This document shows positions 62,062 to 64,000 of a stretch of 64,000 nt of DNA, piece by piece. The translations under genes and the position numbers were made by a program. The DNA is taken from positions 3,228,563-3,292,562 of the forward strand of contig NZ_LR701459.1 of NCBI RefSeq assembly GCF_902498825.1, given 5' to 3'. The notes under the pieces are model-generated. The model was not told where the DNA came from and did not search any database. It saw only the letters and a program-made list of their open reading frames with translations. Position 1 is the first letter of the stretch, and each line of letters opens with the position of its first letter. Source of the DNA: Rhizobium sp. EC-SD404 (GTDB lineage Bacteria > Pseudomonadota > Alphaproteobacteria > Rhizobiales > Rhizobiaceae).

Positions 62062-63576
62062 ATGAACAACTATGACTCAAATTCCCCCGCTGAAGTTTCG
62101 TTCCTTTCAGACTCGAGCGCACTTCAAGAAGGATTGCATTTTGGCGGCGTCGGGATATGGCGCTGGAGAATCGATAGCGATCAGCTCCAGTGGACCCGAA
62201 ACCTCGAAAGCGTCCATCATCTTCCACACAATTCTTTCGACGGGAGCCTTGCCAGTTTCCAGCGAGATTTGCATCCAGCTGACGCTGAGAGAGTCTGGCA
62301 ACAGATCAAGACAAGTGTCGAGACAGGCACACCGTACCGCGCTGTCTACAGGACAAGTCCGCGAGCAGGCGTCGGAGAACTTTGGATTGAGACCTCAGGT
62401 GGTGTCACGACTGACTGCAGCGGGATTCGATACCTAACCGGCGTCTGCCTCGATGTGACGGATCGTATTCAAAATGAGCGGAAACTGGAACGACGTTTAG
62501 CCCAGCAGCGTGCGGTAGCACGTTTCGGCTCGCTCGCACTCAGCCATGATGATCTACAGGGCGTTCTCGATGAAGCGGTAAAGATCGCCGCAGACGTTCT
62601 GGACGTTCCGTTGTCAAAGGTCCTCCAGTTTGCCGACGTCGCCGATCACCTTGTGCTGCGTGCCGGGCTTGGTTGGAAAGGCGGCTTGGTAGGTAATTGC
62701 ATTGTGGGGATCGAGCGGTCTTCGCAGGCGGGTTATACGTTGCTCGAAAATAAGCCAATAACTGTTGACGACTTGAAGATCGAACAGCGCTTCGACGGAC
62801 CTCAATTGCTTCACGACCATGGCGTGCGTAGCGGCATATCGGTGGTGATACCCGGCAGGAAATCCCGTCCCTTCGGCGTGTTCGGCGTTCACACTCGTGA
62901 TGTTCGACTGTTCGATGAGGCCGATGCCGAGTTTCTTCAGTCACTGGCTCATATCGTTGCTGGCGCAGCACGGCACGCAGAAGCCGCTGACCACAGAATG
63001 CTGCTCGTTCGCGAAATGGCTCATAGAGCAGGTAACATGTTGCAACTGGTGAACAGCATTGCTGGTCAGACTTTCGTCGCAACTGCAGACCAAAACCTTG
63101 CGAGACAAACCTTCAGCGACCGGCTAAGCGCCTTGGCGCGATCGAACTACGTTATCGCGCGCGGCGGTTGGACAGCTACCCCTTTTGCAGAACTTGTGGC
63201 GGAGACACTGAAGCCATTTGGGCACCGAGTTGCAGCCAAAGGAAGAAGCATCCTTCTGCCGCCAGAGCTGTGCTTTGATATGGGGCTGGTGCTTCATGAA
63301 CTGGCCACCAACTCAGCGAAATATGGAACGCTCGGCCGAGAAACGGGCACCGTCCACATTACCTGGTCTCATGAAACAGGTGCAGACGGGACTTCAATGT
63401 TTAAGGTGGACTGGCAGGATCCCCTCAAGTCAAATTCGATATCGGCAAAAGGCACCGGATTCGGTTCAAAGCTTATGTCAGCTCTCATCGAACGCAAGTG
63501 GAACGGGACGGCTACAATCGCTCAAGGAGCAACCTTCCAGATCACAATGGAAGTGCCCCTCAGAATTCCAGCGTGA
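62062..63576 (+). CDS. HWE/HisKA_2-type sensor histidine kinase with PAS and GAF domains
   Basis: A 504-residue soluble kinase. An N-terminal PAS fold (about residues 20-135; GGVGIWRWRIDSDQLQWTRNLE and GVCLDVTDRIQNERKLERRL) is followed by a GAF domain (about 140-290; FGVFGVHTRDVRLFDEADAEFLQSLAHIV). The kinase core has the H box REMAHRAGNMLQLVNSIAGQT, the N box LVLHELATNSAKYGTLGR and G-rich KGTGFGSKLMSALIE. This order matches alphaproteobacterial HWE kinases of light or general-stress signalling. No transmembrane helix or response regulator is seen. The ATG at 62062 follows a possible GTG at 62059. Confidence 0.88.
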   Translation: MNNYDSNSPAEVSFLSDSSALQEGLHFGGVGIWRWRIDSDQLQWTRNLESVHHLPHNSFDGSLASFQRDLHPADAERVWQQIKTSVETGTPYRAVYRTSPRAGVGELWIETSGGVTTDCSGIRYLTGVCLDVTDRIQNERKLERRLAQQRAVARFGSLALSHDDLQGVLDEAVKIAADVLDVPLSKVLQFADVADHLVLRAGLGWKGGLVGNCIVGIERSSQAGYTLLENKPITVDDLKIEQRFDGPQLLHDHGVRSGISVVIPGRKSRPFGVFGVHTRDVRLFDEADAEFLQSLAHIVAGAARHAEAADHRMLLVREMAHRAGNMLQLVNSIAGQTFVATADQNLARQTFSDRLSALARSNYVIARGGWTATPFAELVAETLKPFGHRVAAKGRSILLPPELCFDMGLVLHELATNSAKYGTLGRETGTVHITWSHETGADGTSMFKVDWQDPLKSNSISAKGTGFGSKLMSALIERKWNGTATIAQGATFQITMEVPLRIPA

Positions 63577-63847
63577 TTGTCTGGCGCACAGTTTTTAGAC
63601 GGCCAATGTCAAAAACGCGACTAGACGAAGATCATCACCGGAACTCTCATACCGCCGGGTTGGCACCTCCTTCTGTTTTCATTCTTCAGTGATTTACCGC
63701 CGCACGGTCGTCTCACAATGCCCAGGTATCTAAAAACGGGTTACTGGGGTGCAGGCTATGCCAGATCTTTCGCATAGGCACCTAGCGATGTTGGGGAAAT
63801 GGGCAGTTTGAGCTACCCCCCGATCCCTGGACAGATTTCGGCGTGAC
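63577..63847. other. Non-coding stretch before the IS3-family element
   Basis: These 271 nt hold no gene. The last part, from about 63809 (TGAGCTACCCCCCGATCC), looks like the terminal inverted repeat of the insertion sequence whose transposase follows, since many IS3 ends begin TG and are rich in C and G. No target-site duplication could be checked because the other end lies outside the window. Confidence 0.5.
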
Positions 63848-64000
63848 TTAAGCTACTGCCTGCACCTGCTGATCGGTTTCGATGCTGGTGAAGTAGATCA
63901 CGGCGGGCGGCTGTCCGCCATGGGCGGCGTGTGGCCGCTGGTGGTTGTAGAAGGTGATCCACCGACCGACCCCTGCCTTGGCCTGTGATCCGGTTTCCCA
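63809..64000 (-). mobile_element. IS3-family insertion sequence, partial (runs off window)
   Basis: It comprises the putative terminal repeat from 63809 and the transposase 3' end, with the remainder outside the window. The IS marks a recent insertion next to the sensor kinase. Confidence 0.6.
63848..64000 (-). CDS. IS3-family transposase OrfB, C-terminal fragment (cut by window edge)
   Basis: The last 50 codons, read from the window edge to the TAA at 63848, encode WETGSQAKAGVGRWITFYNH then QRPHAAHGGQPPAVIYF and a short tail. WITFYNHQRPHAALGGxxPA is the hallmark end of DDE transposases of the IS3 family (rve domain). The rest of the protein is outside the window. No frameshift seen in this part. 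Confidence 0.88.
   Translation of the reverse strand, partial: WETGSQAKAGVGRWITFYNHQRPHAAHGGQPPAVIYFTSIETDQQVQAVA

Noticed and set aside
40640..64000. A second copy of the tRNA-Gln 3' end as the distal attachment site
   Set aside because: I scanned by eye for TCCAGGTTCCCC and for shorter pieces of the T arm, with no match. Absence by eye is not proof.

Overview
The window reads as chromosome of a Rhizobiales-type alphaproteobacterium. The evidence is high G+C, a BacA/SbmA peptide importer, TspO, an NnrU/NnrS/NirK/cbb3 gene complement, CueR-controlled copper efflux and a Rhizobiales-style intergenic palindrome. About two thirds is ordinary housekeeping and metabolic sequence. The last third, downstream of a tRNA-Gln gene, looks like accessory DNA brought in by a tyrosine recombinase.

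Positions 1-8,700: partial der GTPase, a membrane-anchored TPR protein, nnrU, bacA, an MFS transporter, a UDP-glucuronate decarboxylase with an adjacent glycosyltransferase, and a TerC-family protein with a structured leader. Positions 8,700-12,450: a complete copper-resistance locus, copA diverging from copZ-DUF305-cueR, with a CueR-type operator on each side.

Positions 13,100-25,900 form the most coherent system: an island for using C-N compounds. A cyanate/nitrate-type ABC transporter plus cyanase operon (cynABDS) and a complete eight-gene Nit1C cluster (nitBCDEF, a glycosyltransferase, nitG, nitH; nitrilase-based cyanide/nitrile assimilation) lie on either side of one sigma-54 enhancer-binding regulator. 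Both operons begin with near-perfect -24/-12 sigma-54 promoters. Three copies of a 16-bp palindrome lie between the cyn promoter and the regulator start codon. A MocR-type regulator lies upstream of nitB.

Positions 26,200-40,280 carry metabolic and RNA-modification genes: MocR, SDR, AraC, guaA, a nucleosidase, a thioesterase, tspO, an RsmB-like methyltransferase, MAPEG, guaB, a Tat-exported MBL-fold protein, rlmE and a Ppx/GppA phosphatase with a very long basic N-terminal extension.

From 40,583: tRNA-Gln(CTG), a 785-aa tyrosine recombinase, then an unfamiliar three-gene module. It encodes a protein with a PD-(D/E)XK nuclease signature, a small protein, and an AAA-HEXXH protease resembling FtsH but without membrane segments. 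About 2 kb of gene-poor DNA follows, with two diverged ~300-bp repeat units and a frameshifted Crp/Fnr remnant. After that comes a micro-oxic/denitrification cluster: DUF4149, ccoNOQP, DUF2189, ccoI, ccoS, a DUF6522-like protein, nnrS, a DUF1858-like protein, pseudoazurin, nirK and an NnrR-type regulator. Four 14-bp FNR/NnrR-type palindromes precede its transcription units. Nitrite would be reduced to NO by NirK fed by pseudoazurin, with oxygen respiration by cbb3 oxidase. No NO reductase is present here. The window ends with a sensor kinase and the 3' end of an IS3-family transposase.
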